A DNA stretch of 64,000 nucleotides from positions 13,623 through 77,622 of the forward strand of contig CAVUBM010000028.1 of the NCBI GenBank assembly GCA_963739645.1, in the 5' to 3' direction. Positions 8,411-17,167 of this stretch are shown one piece after another; within the stretch, counting starts at the first letter, position 1; each line of letters starts with the position of its first letter. A program made the position numbers and the translations under genes. This DNA comes from JASHPR01 sp963739645 (GTDB lineage: Bacteria > Actinomycetota > Actinomycetes > Streptosporangiales > Streptosporangiaceae). The notes below the pieces were generated by a model that saw only the letters and a list, made by a program, of their open reading frames with translations, had not been told where the DNA came from and did not search any database.

Positions 8411-9031
8411 ATGGCACCCGAGTCGGTCAGGACGACGGCTCCGTCGACGGGGCGCAGTATCGACCCGTCCCGGCGTCAGCGCTCTGACGCAAAGCGGAAT
8501 GTCGTCTCACTGGTGGAGGCCGCAAAGACCGTGTTCGCGGGCAGCGGTGTGGACGCGCCTGCGAAGGAGATCACGGATCTTGCGGGAGTGGGCGTTGGGA
8601 CGCTCTACCGGCATTTCCCTCGCCGGTCCGACCTCATCGTCGCCGTGTTGCAACACGAGATCGACGAGTGCGTCGAAGCTGCGGAAGAGCTCGGGAATAC
8701 GCTCAGTCCGTGGGAAGCGCTCATGGGCTGGATCGAGCGCTTCACAGACTTTGTGGGCACCAAACGCGGGCTCGCCTCGGCGCTGCACTCCGGTGACCCG
8801 GCCTACGATGACCTCCCGCAGCACCTCATGGACCGGCTCGAACCGGCGCTCCAGACGCTCCTCGCCCGAGCGGTGGATGGCGGGTACGCGCGCGACGACG
8901 TTACGGCCCGGGAAGTCCTCATGACCATCGCCCTCATTTGCCAGCCGGTCCGCGGCGAGCAACCGAGCTTCAATCGGCGCATGACACGAGTGTTCATGGA
9001 GGGACTGCGCCGTGGTGCCAGGTGGTGTTGA
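8411..9031 (+). CDS. TetR-family repressor
   Basis: A 206-residue TetR regulator. The DNA-binding domain covers residues about 25-80 (AKRNVVSLVEAAKTVFAGSGVDAPAKEITDLAGVGVGTLYRHFPRRSDLIVAVL). The all-alpha C-terminal part resembles the SbtR-like class. ATG at 8411 follows AGGAGG at ideal spacing. It is divergent from the aldo/keto reductase gene, its presumed target. Confidence 0.92.
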   Translation: MAPESVRTTAPSTGRSIDPSRRQRSDAKRNVVSLVEAAKTVFAGSGVDAPAKEITDLAGVGVGTLYRHFPRRSDLIVAVLQHEIDECVEAAEELGNTLSPWEALMGWIERFTDFVGTKRGLASALHSGDPAYDDLPQHLMDRLEPALQTLLARAVDGGYARDDVTAREVLMTIALICQPVRGEQPSFNRRMTRVFMEGLRRGARWC

Positions 9032-9062
9032 GCTGCAGACCGCAAAGCCCAGGAACGCGGCG

Positions 9063-9446
9063 TCAAGCCGGTTCACGGGCGGGCCCGGACGCTGGCGGTT
9101 TGGCAGCGATCGCATCGGCCAGGCTGTCAAAGATCCGGAACAGTCGGTCCAGGCCAGTGACCTTGAACACCCGGTGCAAAGTTGCGCCGCCCATCACGAG
9201 GCGGATCTCACCCCCGCCTGCCCGAGCCCGCTTATATGCCCAGACCAGCACACTGATCCCGCTGGAATCGCAGAACCTGTTGCCCGTCATGTCCACCACA
9301 ATGGTGGCGTCCTCCGGACCTGCCGACTCCAGCGCCTCCTGCAACTGGCCGGCGTTGGCCAGGTCAATCTCAGCCGGCGGGATTACCACCCGTAGGCCAC
9401 CCACCGACCCGACCCGGCACTCCGGCGCAGGCGCGCCTTCCGTCAA
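9063..9446 (-). CDS. STAS-domain anti-sigma factor antagonist
   Basis: A 127-residue SpoIIAA/RsbV-type STAS protein. GLRVVIPPAEIDLANAGQLQEALE is the first strand-helix unit; ATIVVDMTGNRFCDSSGISVLVWAY contains the phosphorylatable Ser in DSSG. It would bind anti-sigma kinases in its unphosphorylated form and free sigma factor. No kinase or sigma gene is adjacent; the module at 19.2-22.2 kb carries the other components. Convergent with the TetR gene. Confidence 0.9.
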   Translation of the reverse strand: MTEGAPAPECRVGSVGGLRVVIPPAEIDLANAGQLQEALESAGPEDATIVVDMTGNRFCDSSGISVLVWAYKRARAGGGEIRLVMGGATLHRVFKVTGLDRLFRIFDSLADAIAAKPPASGPAREPA

Positions 9447-10314
9447 GAATCACCACCCCCATTAGTTGCTCGGACCGCCGCGGCCCGGTTCCCTAATGGC
9501 CATGATTTAGCGCTGCTACCCGCCGCTGGCACGCCAAACCCTGCCCCCATGTCGGGCGCTTTCCGGTCAAGGACGGCCCTCCCCATACCCCGGCGGTCTG
9601 GGGGTATCCGGCTGGGCGCGATATCCCGCAGACTCCCCACGGTGCCAGCTTCCCGCCGCAGCTCCTGTGGCGGGAGGCGCTAGTTCTCGTCGTGAGCTGC
9701 GGCTGCCTCGCGGAGTCTGTTCAGCGCGGCGGTCACACTGCTCGGCGGGTGGCCTGGCGAAGCGTGCTCATTATCTGGGGGCCGGGCGGCCCCGTCAGCG
9801 TTGCTGCGACCTGACACCTGCCGCTGGCGATCTTCGTTCTCTCCCGGGCTCCGTGATCCCCGACCCTGGTCCCGGTCTCTGCTGCCCGCATCAGTCATGG
9901 GTCGAGTTCCTCACCTCCGGAAATACGCATGCGCTGACTACCCTCGCATCCAGGACCAAACCGCTGGCTGTGCCCATCGTGGTTATCTGCTCGCCCTGCG
10001 GTGGGCTTCGAGAGCGCCACCGTCGGCTGATTTGACCGTAAATCCGCGGAAGGCGTGTGACCGTCGTAGCTGGCCAGGGCCAGGTCGTATGTGGTAGCTG
10101 GTAACCCAGGTCGTGCCCGCGTACGTAAGCGCCGCGTGGCAGGACTCCCAAGACGCCGAGCCCCAGCGCGCTCGTCTTGTGCAGCGGGCTGACCGCCACG
10201 ACCTGGGGCCTGATCAGCATCTCCGGTTATCTCGGGCGTCAACCCAGGCATGAATCCCGTCACCGGGGTAGCTGAGGATGTTCCGGTTCAACCGAAAAGG
10301 GGGGCCTGCGAATC
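9447..10314. other. Long gene-poor interval with a ferritin-like remnant at its right end
   Basis: About 870 bases with no strong coding signal apart from a doubtful small gene at 9680-9898. On the plus strand near 10120-10250 one frame reads ARLVQRADRHDLGPDQHLRLSRAS, which resembles the region just before the helices of small actinomycete ferritin-like proteins. Taken with the ferritin-like C-terminus that starts at 10315, this suggests a ferritin-type gene broken in the middle. Confidence 0.3.
9680..9898 (-). CDS. Possible small disordered protein of unknown function
   Basis: A 72-residue frame with a purine-rich site (GGAGGTGAGGAA) about ten bases before its ATG. The first 50 residues are charged and Gly/Pro/Arg-rich, probably disordered; the end SSVTAALNRLREAAAAHDEN could form one helix. 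I recognise no family. The upstream ribosome site is the main argument for it; composition alone does not support it strongly. Confidence 0.28.
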   Translation of the reverse strand: MTDAGSRDRDQGRGSRSPGENEDRQRQVSGRSNADGAARPPDNEHASPGHPPSSVTAALNRLREAAAAHDEN

Positions 10315-10485
10315 ATGGCAGGTAGCAGTTTCAGTGTCGATGAGGTCATCTCGGTCCTCGACGAGGTGCTGGCCACCGAACTCGGCGGGGATCCCGAGTT
10401 CGATCCGGCCACGCACCGCGTCATGGAGAAGATCCTCCAGGAAGAAGAGCACGCCGGCGACATCGTTGACCTCCTCGCCACATGA
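10315..10485 (+). CDS. Ferritin-like C-terminal fragment, 56 residues
   Basis: A short frame whose sequence, VLDEVLATELGGDPEFDPATHRVMEKILQEEEHAGDIVDLL, looks like the last helix pair of bacterioferritin/ferritin-like proteins: D-x-x-T-x-R-x-x-E-x-I-L-x-x-E-E-x-H-A-x-D-L-x-D-L-L carries the conserved Glu and His metal ligands. The N-terminal helices are missing or lie scrambled just upstream. Its stop overlaps the ATG of the acyl-CoA dehydrogenase-like gene (ATGA at 10482-10485), so it remains coupled to that operon. It may be a genuine mini-protein or a remnant. Confidence 0.5.
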   Translation: MAGSSFSVDEVISVLDEVLATELGGDPEFDPATHRVMEKILQEEEHAGDIVDLLAT

Positions 10486-11503
10486 CCCGCCTGGGTACCG
10501 CGTCGGCCGGCCTCGCCGGTCAGGCGCCACACGAGGAACGCCTGGTCACCCCCGCCTGGCAGCAGGCCGCGCACGCCTTTGCCGGAGCCGTCGAGTCAGG
10601 GCGGCTGGATCTGCCTCGGCCTGGCAGTGGCCGCACCCGGGAGCGCTGGGCGGCGTTCGCGGATCTGGCCGGCGAGGACTTGTCACTGGTCAGGCTCGCT
10701 GAGGGGCACGCCGACGCGGTCGCGATCCTGGCCGAGCTGGGCGTTTCCCGAGTCCCGGCCGGTAGTCGGTGGGGGGTGTGGGCCGCGAATCCTCCCGGTC
10801 CTTCCCTGGAGGCCGCCAGAACCGGCAGCGGCTGGCGGCTGCAGGGGGTCAAGCAGTACTGCTCCGGGGCGCGAACCTGCACGCACGCGCTGGTCACGGC
10901 GGCGGCCGAGGACGGCATGCGGATGTTCGCCGTGACCACAGACGCGCTGGCACCCCGGCGGGACAGCTGGCCGGCCACCGGCATGGCCGGGAGCGATACC
11001 CTCGACGTCGCGTTCGACGCTATCGCCGCCACAACAGTCGGGCCACCTGACGCCTACATCAACCGGCCCGGCTTCGCACACGGCGGGGTCGGCGTCGCCG
11101 CCTGCTGGTATGGGGGAGCCCGGGCCATAGGCCGCACCCTGCTCAGCGCGGCCATGAAGCGCGACATCGGGCCGCACGCGCTGGCTCACCTGGGCGCGGT
11201 GGACATCGCGCTCGGCACAGCGCGCGCCGCCCTGGATCGGGCCGCAGACGACATCGACGGTGACCCGGACGACCGCAGGAAGGCAGGCTGGGCGCGTGCC
11301 CTGCGGGTGCGGACCCTGGTCGAGTCGGTCGCCACCGACGTCATGGACCGGGTCGGCCGGGCGCTGGTGCCGGCCCGCTGAGCCACGACGAGACCCACGG
11401 CCGCCTGGTCGCTGACCTCACGGTTTACCTCAGACAGCACCATGCAGAACGGGACCTGGCGGCGCTGGGCGCGCTGGTTGCGGAGCAGGAGACCGACTGG
11501 TGA
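10482..11503 (+). CDS. Acyl-CoA dehydrogenase-like flavoprotein, one frameshift
   Basis: About 340 residues in the short acyl-CoA dehydrogenase-like group found beside PIG-L, methyltransferase and GT2 genes in actinomycetes. Middle-domain segments such as GWRLQGVKQYCSGARTCTHALVTA, typical of the FAD-contacting beta domain, and a C-terminal helical bundle are visible. The frame ends early at 11381, but adding one G near 11366 restores GAGPLSHDETHGRLVADLTVYLRQHHAERDLAALG, the normal tail, with the stop at 11501-11503. That stop overlaps the GTG of the next gene, which confirms the true end. I therefore extend the gene across the break. Substrate unknown. Confidence 0.8.
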
Positions 11504-12228
11504 CCCCGGTCGCGAGCAATCCCATCGACGCGCCCGGCACCGACGAGGAGATCTGGCGCACCTGGATTGAGCTGGAGCACCTGCCCGCCATCGACATCTC
11601 GGCCTGGCGGAGCGCGGTGGTGATCGCGGCGCACCCCGACGACGAGGTGCTCGGGGCGGGCGGGACCATGTGCCTGCTGGCTGCGGCGGGCGCCCGGCTC
11701 CGGCTGGTCTCCATCACCGATGGTGAGGCCTCTCATCCGGGCATCGCCGAGCCCTTTGTGCTGGCGCAGCGCCGACTGTCTGAAACAGCGGCCGCGCTGC
11801 GTGTGCTGGGCGCGCACGGGTCTGAGGTGGTCCGGCTACGCCTGCCCGACACGGGCCTGGCCGGGCGCGAAAGCGAGATTACCGCGCTGCTGCGGAGCCT
11901 TACCGCCGGTTTCGACGTTGTCCTCGCTCCCTGGGACCAGGACATGCACGCCGACCATGAGGCGGTCGGCCGTGCCGCCCGTGTGGCCAGCCAGCGCACC
12001 CTGTTCTATCCCGTCTGGATGTGGCACTGGGCCTTCCCCGGTGAACCCAGTGTGCCGTGGGACCAGGCGGTGCGGGTCCCCCTGACGCCGTGGGTGGCGG
12101 GCCTGAAGCGACGGGCGATCAGCTGCTTCGCCAGCCAGCTGGAGGACAGGCCCGCCGGTGCCGGGCCGGTGCTGGCTCCCGGCACCGTGGCGCACTTCAC
12201 CCGCGCCCAGGAGGTGTTCTTGCGGTGA
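11500..12228 (+). CDS. PIG-L family deacetylase
   Basis: A 242-residue zinc-dependent LmbE/PIG-L deacetylase. VVIAAHPDDEVLGAGGTM gives the metal-binding AHPDDE, and MHADHEAVGRAA gives the second HxxH-type ligand. The family removes an acetyl group from N-acetylglucosaminyl compounds, as MshB does in mycothiol synthesis or GlcNAc-PI deacetylase in GPI synthesis. Its GTG overlaps the previous stop (GTGA), and the methyltransferase gene begins 7 bases after its stop. In related genomes the deacetylase and methyltransferase can be one fused protein, which supports a shared substrate. Confidence 0.92.
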   Translation: MTPVASNPIDAPGTDEEIWRTWIELEHLPAIDISAWRSAVVIAAHPDDEVLGAGGTMCLLAAAGARLRLVSITDGEASHPGIAEPFVLAQRRLSETAAALRVLGAHGSEVVRLRLPDTGLAGRESEITALLRSLTAGFDVVLAPWDQDMHADHEAVGRAARVASQRTLFYPVWMWHWAFPGEPSVPWDQAVRVPLTPWVAGLKRRAISCFASQLEDRPAGAGPVLAPGTVAHFTRAQEVFLR

Positions 12229-12235
12229 GACGCCT

Positions 12236-12845
12236 GTGACCCTGTCCCAGGGCTACTTCGACGATCTTTACGCCGCCTCGCCCGACCCGTGGGAGTTCGA
12301 GACCCGCTGGTACGAAGCCCGCAAGTACGCACTCAGCCTGGCCCTGCTGCCGGCCGAGCGCTACGGCGCCGCGTTCGAGCCCGGCTGCTCGATAGGGGTG
12401 CTCACCGAGCAGCTCGCCCCACGCTGTGGCCACCTGCTGTCCTGCGACGGGGCGGCCGCAGCCGTGCGCCTGGCCGCCCAGCGGACCGCCTCGCTGGGAA
12501 ACGTCACGGTGGAGCGCCTGCTGCATCCCGCGTGACTGGCCCCCGGGCGGATTCGATCTGATCGTCTTCTCCGAGTTCTTGTACTACTTCGCCGGCAACG
12601 ACCTGGACCGGGTCCTCGACCACGGCGCCGCCGCCTTGCGCCCGGGCGGGAACCTGCTCGCGGTGCACTGGAGGCACCCGGTCGCCGAGTACCCGCGCAG
12701 CGGCGACGACGTCCACCAGGCCCTGCGCCGCCACGCCGGCCTGACCCGGGTCGTCGATCACCACGAGCCGGACTTCCTCGCCGAGATATATACACGCGCC
12801 GGTGACCGGACGGTGTCGGTGGCCGCGGCCGAGGGACTCGTGTGA
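12236..12845 (+). CDS. Class I SAM-dependent methyltransferase (nodulation NodS-like), one frameshift
   Basis: About 200 residues. The N-terminus SQGYFDDLYAASPDPWEFETRWYEARKYALSLALLP and FEPGCSIGVLTEQLAPRC (SAM motif I) are typical of NodS-like N-methyltransferases. The frame ends prematurely at 12535; removing one C from the CCC near 12528 restores PRDWPPGGFDLIVFSEFLYYF (motif IV region) and carries on to a stop at 12843-12845. That stop overlaps the next GTG. A NodS-like methyltransferase after a deacetylase suggests N-methylation of the freed amine; this is inference. Confidence 0.85.
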
Positions 12846-13558
12846 TCAAGGCGGCCGGTGTGGTGATACCCGCGCACAACGAGGAGGACCTGCTGCCCTC
12901 CTGCCTGGCCGCCGTCCGGCAGGCCGTCCGGATGCTCACCGGCCTGCGGGTCTACATCATCGTGGTCGCCGACGCCTGCGCCGATCGGACCGCGGACCGG
13001 GCCAGAGAGAACGGGGCGGCGGTCCTGGAGATCGGCGCGCACAGCGTCGGCGCGGCGCGGGAAGCGGGCGTGCAGGAGGTGCTCAGGCGGACCCGGCCGC
13101 TGGACCCTGTAGAGGTATGGCTGGCCACCACCGACGCTGACACGCTAGTCCCGGCCGACTGGCTGGTCCGCCACCTCCGTCACGCCGCCGCTGGCTGGGA
13201 TGCGGTTGTCGGCACCATCACGGTCACCGGCTGGGCCGACCACCCGCCCGAGGTACCACTCCTTTTTTACGAGCATTACGCTACGGGCCGGGGCACCCAT
13301 TCGCACGTGCATGGGGCCAACCTCGGCTTCCGCGCCGACGCGTATCTGGCAGCTGGAGGGTTCAGCCCGAGCCGGACCGCCGAGGATCACGCGCTGGTCG
13401 ATTCGCTCACCGCCGCGGGCTGCCGGGTGCTGCGCACCACCGAGGTCAACGTAGTGACCTCCGCGCGTCGCCGTGCGCGGGCGCCGCACGGGTTCAGCCA
13501 CCTGCTGTCCATGCTGGGTGTGGCCAAGCCAGACCTGGTGGCCCAGCCTGACCCGTGA
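12842..13558 (+). CDS. GT2 family glycosyltransferase
   Basis: A 238-residue GT-A glycosyltransferase without membrane helices. GVVIPAHNEEDLLPSCLAAV is the nucleotide-sugar binding start, ATTDADTLVPADWL holds the DxD metal site, and GANLGFRADAYLAAGGF...TAEDHALVDSL contains the acceptor-site ED motif. Its GTG overlaps the upstream methyltransferase stop. It is the last coupled gene of the cassette and probably adds a sugar to, or starts, the molecule handled by the deacetylase and methyltransferase. Confidence 0.92.
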   Translation: MIKAAGVVIPAHNEEDLLPSCLAAVRQAVRMLTGLRVYIIVVADACADRTADRARENGAAVLEIGAHSVGAAREAGVQEVLRRTRPLDPVEVWLATTDADTLVPADWLVRHLRHAAAGWDAVVGTITVTGWADHPPEVPLLFYEHYATGRGTHSHVHGANLGFRADAYLAAGGFSPSRTAEDHALVDSLTAAGCRVLRTTEVNVVTSARRRARAPHGFSHLLSMLGVAKPDLVAQPDP

Positions 13559-13694
13559 GCACGCGCCAGCGAGCTTCATGCACCACCGGCCGCCCGGTCA
13601 CACCCAGGGTTCAGGCCGCCCGCCTGGGGTAGCGGCAACGCCGATGCTGCGGCGACGTGACTCTCGCCGCGTATCCGAATGTGCGGAGGCTGTT

Positions 13695-14870
13695 GTGGCG
13701 GACAATCCTGGGGACGGCGGCCGGGTGGCTGCGCCCTCCGACTGGCAGGCCTGGCAGCGGTGGGTGACCGGCGTCGACTGGGCGGACTGGCGCGGCTGGC
13801 TGCAGCGCCTGGCCGCAACGGACTGGGTACCAGGACCCCAGCCTGGCCTGCCGTGGCAGGAGACACCGCCAGCCGCCGCGGTCAGCCTCGAATTGCGCGC
13901 ATTTGAGGAAGACCTGCCAGGCCGCCGGATCCGCGAGCACCTGACCGCAGCCTGGCCAGCGTTCCGCAACTGGTGGCGCGACGGCGCGAACTCCCGGCCC
14001 GATGCCGCCGAGGCGCGGGCGCGGCTCGGGGAGCATATGCCGGAACTCGTGCCCACCTGGGAACGCCTGACGGCCATGATCCCCGGCGACGCTGACGCGG
14101 CCGCCGCGCTGGCGCTGTGGAATCCGCCGCCGTTTCTCACCGGCTGCTCGCAGGCGGCGGTCCTCGACGGCGGCCCGGCGCTGATCCGCAACTACGACTG
14201 GGACTACCGCTTCTTCGACGGCGTCGTGGCCAGCACTGGCTATACCGGTCGCCGGGTGCTCGGCATGCTGGACTGCCTGTGGGGGCTGCTAGACGGAGTC
14301 AACGACGCCGGCCTGGCGCTCTCGCTGACCTTCGGTGGCCGCCCACAGATCGGCGACGGCTTCGGCATCCCGCTGGTGATCCGTTACGTTCTGGAGATCT
14401 GCGGGACCGTTGAGGAAGCGATGCAGGTGCTATCCAGGGTGCCGGTCCACATGTCCTACAACGTGACCGCCTTGGACCGCGGCGGCAGCTGGGCCACGGT
14501 CTACCTCGCCCCAGACCGGCCGGCCCGCGTCACCAGCCGGGCCGTGACGACCAATCACCAGGGAAGCGTCGAATGGGAACCGTATGCTGCGGCGATCCGC
14601 AGCGTCGAGCGGGCAGAACGCCTCGAGCAACTGCTGGCCGACGGCGCCGACGCAGCCGGCATCACCTCAGCCTGCCTGCACTCCCCCCTCTACGCCAGCC
14701 GCTTCAGCGAAGGCTTCGGGACCCTCTACACCGCCGAGTACCGGCCCGAAGAGGGCGCCGTGCGCTACCACTGGCCAGACCGTACCTGGGAGCACTCGCT
14801 GGACAAGATCGGCTCACAGAACCTCCAGCTTCACCTCACATCGCCGAGCGCCGGGCCACTGGAGCACTAG
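13695..14870 (+). CDS. C45-type autoproteolytic acyltransferase/hydrolase
   Basis: A 391-residue Ntn-hydrolase of the acyl-CoA:6-aminopenicillanate acyltransferase-like (C45) family. The proposed N-terminal nucleophile is the Cys in FLTGCSQAAV, exposed by self-cleavage after about 150 residues; LIRNYDWDYRFFDG and SLTFGGRPQIGDGFGIPLVIRYVLE follow as in the family. The GTG at 13695 has GGAGG five bases upstream and is preferred over an ATG at 13644. It follows the PIG-L cassette by about 140 bases on the same strand and could acylate or deacylate its product. Substrate is unknown. Confidence 0.85.
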   Translation: MADNPGDGGRVAAPSDWQAWQRWVTGVDWADWRGWLQRLAATDWVPGPQPGLPWQETPPAAAVSLELRAFEEDLPGRRIREHLTAAWPAFRNWWRDGANSRPDAAEARARLGEHMPELVPTWERLTAMIPGDADAAAALALWNPPPFLTGCSQAAVLDGGPALIRNYDWDYRFFDGVVASTGYTGRRVLGMLDCLWGLLDGVNDAGLALSLTFGGRPQIGDGFGIPLVIRYVLEICGTVEEAMQVLSRVPVHMSYNVTALDRGGSWATVYLAPDRPARVTSRAVTTNHQGSVEWEPYAAAIRSVERAERLEQLLADGADAAGITSACLHSPLYASRFSEGFGTLYTAEYRPEEGAVRYHWPDRTWEHSLDKIGSQNLQLHLTSPSAGPLEH

Positions 14871-15174
14871 CGCGCGGGCACGGTCCGGTCAGCCGACCGG
14901 CGCACTTGCGCGGGGAAGATGTTACGGCTGAAACTTAACGGCTATCTTCTCGCCCGGTCGCCCCTGAGCAGTCTTGAAAAGCTGGAAATGCTGCGGCTGG
15001 GCGTGGAGGGCAAGGGCCGCGGGCTGCCTCCTCAGGCACGGCTTATGCATCGACGGACGTATCAGCTCTGACCCACGCGGCTCCGACCCGGGAGGTGCCG
15101 CGCGCTCGGAAACTGCCTACTTTCGGATCGCTGGGCTGGTTCCCGGCGCCCCCAGGAGACACCGGCAAGTGCCC
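14871..15174. other. Intergenic region between convergent genes
   Basis: About 300 bases between the C45 enzyme and the YihY gene, which converge here. I see no gene, no clear hairpin-plus-T terminator and no repeat. Confidence 0.4.
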
Positions 15175-16164
15175 CTAGCCCTTCGTCTGCTCTTTCTGTT
15201 CTTTCTTGCTCAGCTTGCGGTCATCTCGTAGTTCTGAGAACGGCTCCTGGCCGGCCGGATGCCCACCAGCGATGGCGCGGCCGCGCTCAAGCTCGGCGTT
15301 GAATTCGGCGCCGAGCAGGATGGCGACGTTGGAGATCCACATCCAGATCAGGAAGACGATGACGCCGGCGAGGCTGCCGTAGACCTTGTTGTAATGGGCG
15401 AAATTAGCGATGTACAGGGCGAACGCGGCGGAGGCAATCAGCCAGAGCGCGACAGCGATGAAACCGCCGGGGCTGACCCACTGAAAGCCGTGCTTCGCGT
15501 TGGGACTGGCCCAGAACAAGATGGCGAGAATGAGGCCGATGATGATCAGCAGCACCGGCCACTTCGCGATGTCCCAGACGGTGACTGCTGTCGAGCCGAC
15601 GCCGAGCACGTTCCCGACCTTCTGCGCCAGGCCGCCGGTCACGACCACGATGACAGCCGCCGCCACAAGCAAGATCATCGTCACCACGGTGACGCCCACC
15701 CGGATAGGTGCGGTCTTCCAGATCGGGCGGCCCTCGGGCACGTCATAGATGATGTTGGAGGCACGCATGAAGGCCGCGACATAGTTGGATGCCGACCACA
15801 ACGCGAGCGCGATTCCAGCAATGCCGATAATTCCCGAGGCTGCGTGGTTGTGCTGCAGATGGGTGATGTCGGTCATGATGATCTTCCGCACCGATGACGG
15901 GACTGCGTTGCCCAGGTTCGTGATCAGCGGCTGAGTGGCGGACTTGCCGACAATGCCGAGCAGGGAGACCAGGACTAGAAGGCCCGGGAAGATCGACTGG
16001 ATACCGAAATACGTTAGCGCCGCCGCGCGGTCTTGCAGGTCGTCGGCCTTGTATTCCTTCAGGGCCCGCTTGGCCGCCGCGAGCCAGGAGCCACCACTCA
16101 AGTCGGTCGGGTCGTTCGGCACATCGTGGTAGATGCGGCGATCGGCGTGCTGCGATCTGGGCAT
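15175..16164 (-). CDS. YihY/BrkB family inner-membrane protein
   Basis: About 329 residues with six hydrophobic segments. The family signature DDLQDRAAALTYFGIQSIFPGLLVLVSLLGI lies near the start, and PNAKHGFQWVSPGGFIAVALWLIASAAFALYIANFAHYNKVYGSLAGVIVFLIWMWISNVAILLGAEFNAELER at the end is classic YihY/virulence factor BrkB. The C-terminal tail is charged and Lys-rich. The ATG at 16164 is chosen because an earlier ATG would overlap the upstream gene. Last gene of a four-gene operon. The molecular function of the family is not established. Confidence 0.92.
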   Translation of the reverse strand: MPRSQHADRRIYHDVPNDPTDLSGGSWLAAAKRALKEYKADDLQDRAAALTYFGIQSIFPGLLVLVSLLGIVGKSATQPLITNLGNAVPSSVRKIIMTDITHLQHNHAASGIIGIAGIALALWSASNYVAAFMRASNIIYDVPEGRPIWKTAPIRVGVTVVTMILLVAAAVIVVVTGGLAQKVGNVLGVGSTAVTVWDIAKWPVLLIIIGLILAILFWASPNAKHGFQWVSPGGFIAVALWLIASAAFALYIANFAHYNKVYGSLAGVIVFLIWMWISNVAILLGAEFNAELERGRAIAGGHPAGQEPFSELRDDRKLSKKEQKEQTKG

Positions 16165-16187
16165 CGGCGTTGACTCCCTCGAAGCGG

Positions 16188-16751
16188 TCACTGGCGGCCG
16201 TCGGTCACGGCGTCGCGGGCTGTCTGTGCCTGGTCCCGGACGCCGCTCGCCGCGCTGGCGCTTTCGTCCTTGACCGTGGTGGCAGCGGCGACCGTGGTGG
16301 CCTTGACCGACTCGGCGGCCTGCTGCGCGGAGTCCTGCAGGCTGGTCGCCGCCTCCTTGGCGGCGCTGGTGACGGCGGGTACAGCGGCTTCCTTGACCTT
16401 GGCCGCGGCCTGCTCCTCGCTGCTGCTGGCCGGCAGGAGCGAACCCACAAGCCAGCCAACGCCGACGGCGATCAGGCCGACAGCCAGGGGATTACCCGAA
16501 GCCTGGCGGCGCAGCTTTCCCTGAGCCGCCGACGCCTTCTCTCCGGTGGCAGAACTCAGGCCGGAGGCGGACTGCGACGCCGCGCCCATGACCTTGTCCT
16601 TTGCGCTCACTACGGCCGAACGTGCACTGGCGGCGGTGCGCCTGGCCGCGTGCGCGGGGTTGACCGTGTCGGCCAGGGTGTTGACGTCCTGGCTGAGGCT
16701 GGTGCGTGTTTCCTCGATCTGCTCGCGGATCTGATCCGGATCACTGGTCAT
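16188..16751 (-). CDS. DUF3618 domain protein with one membrane helix
   Basis: A 187-residue protein. DPDQIREQIEETRTSLSQDVNTLADTVNP is the DUF3618 helix; the middle carries a glycine/valine membrane helix (NPLAVGLIAVGVGWLVGSLLPA); the C-terminal 70 residues are an Ala-rich coiled-coil-like helix with many Ser/Thr/Lys. Its ATG overlaps the upstream stop (ATGA). Together with the holin-like and YihY neighbours it is likely a membrane or envelope stress component. Confidence 0.88.
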   Translation of the reverse strand: MTSDPDQIREQIEETRTSLSQDVNTLADTVNPAHAARRTAASARSAVVSAKDKVMGAASQSASGLSSATGEKASAAQGKLRRQASGNPLAVGLIAVGVGWLVGSLLPASSSEEQAAAKVKEAAVPAVTSAAKEAATSLQDSAQQAAESVKATTVAAATTVKDESASAASGVRDQAQTARDAVTDGRQ

Positions 16752-17167
16752 GACGTGCCCTCGTTTCCTTTTACTGCGTCAGGAATTTGCTTCATCGTCT
16801 GCGCGGTCTGTGGCAGACCGGACACAGCGGTGATCTCCCGGCGGCCGATCAGTCCCAAGACCGCAGCGATGATCACCCAGGCGGCCGCCACGATCAGCGC
16901 CGACCAGCCATGGCCCGTGGTGTCGCCGATGCCCCACCAGGCCGCGACCGACACGAACAACAACGCCAGGAGGCCGGCCACACCGGCGCCGGCCAGCATC
17001 CCGGCGCCCTTGCCCGCCCGGGTGGCGGACTGGCGGACCTCGGCCTTGGCCAGCTCTACCTCCTGGCGCATTAGCGTGCTCAGATCCGCGGCGACCTCCG
17101 AGAACACTTCACCCACCGACTGGCGCGAATCAGGTGCCGACGGGGCCGGGCCGACTGGGCTGGTCAC
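16748..17167 (-). CDS. Holin-like actinobacterial membrane protein (PF07332 type)
   Basis: A 139-residue protein with an N-terminal helix EVFSEVAADLSTLMRQEVELAKAEVRQSATRAGKGAGMLAG and two membrane helices separated by a short WGIGDTTGHGWSA loop. This is the putative actinobacterial holin-X/phage holin family pattern, which in this setting is a chromosomal membrane protein rather than a phage gene. It overlaps both neighbours by four bases. Confidence 0.88.
   Translation of the reverse strand: MTSPVGPAPSAPDSRQSVGEVFSEVAADLSTLMRQEVELAKAEVRQSATRAGKGAGMLAGAGVAGLLALLFVSVAAWWGIGDTTGHGWSALIVAAAWVIIAAVLGLIGRREITAVSGLPQTAQTMKQIPDAVKGNEGTS

Noticed and set aside
16748..17167. Prophage holin and remains of a phage
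   Set aside because: The holin-like family is a chromosomal membrane protein in actinomycetes, co-operonic with DUF3618 and YihY; no other phage genes occur.
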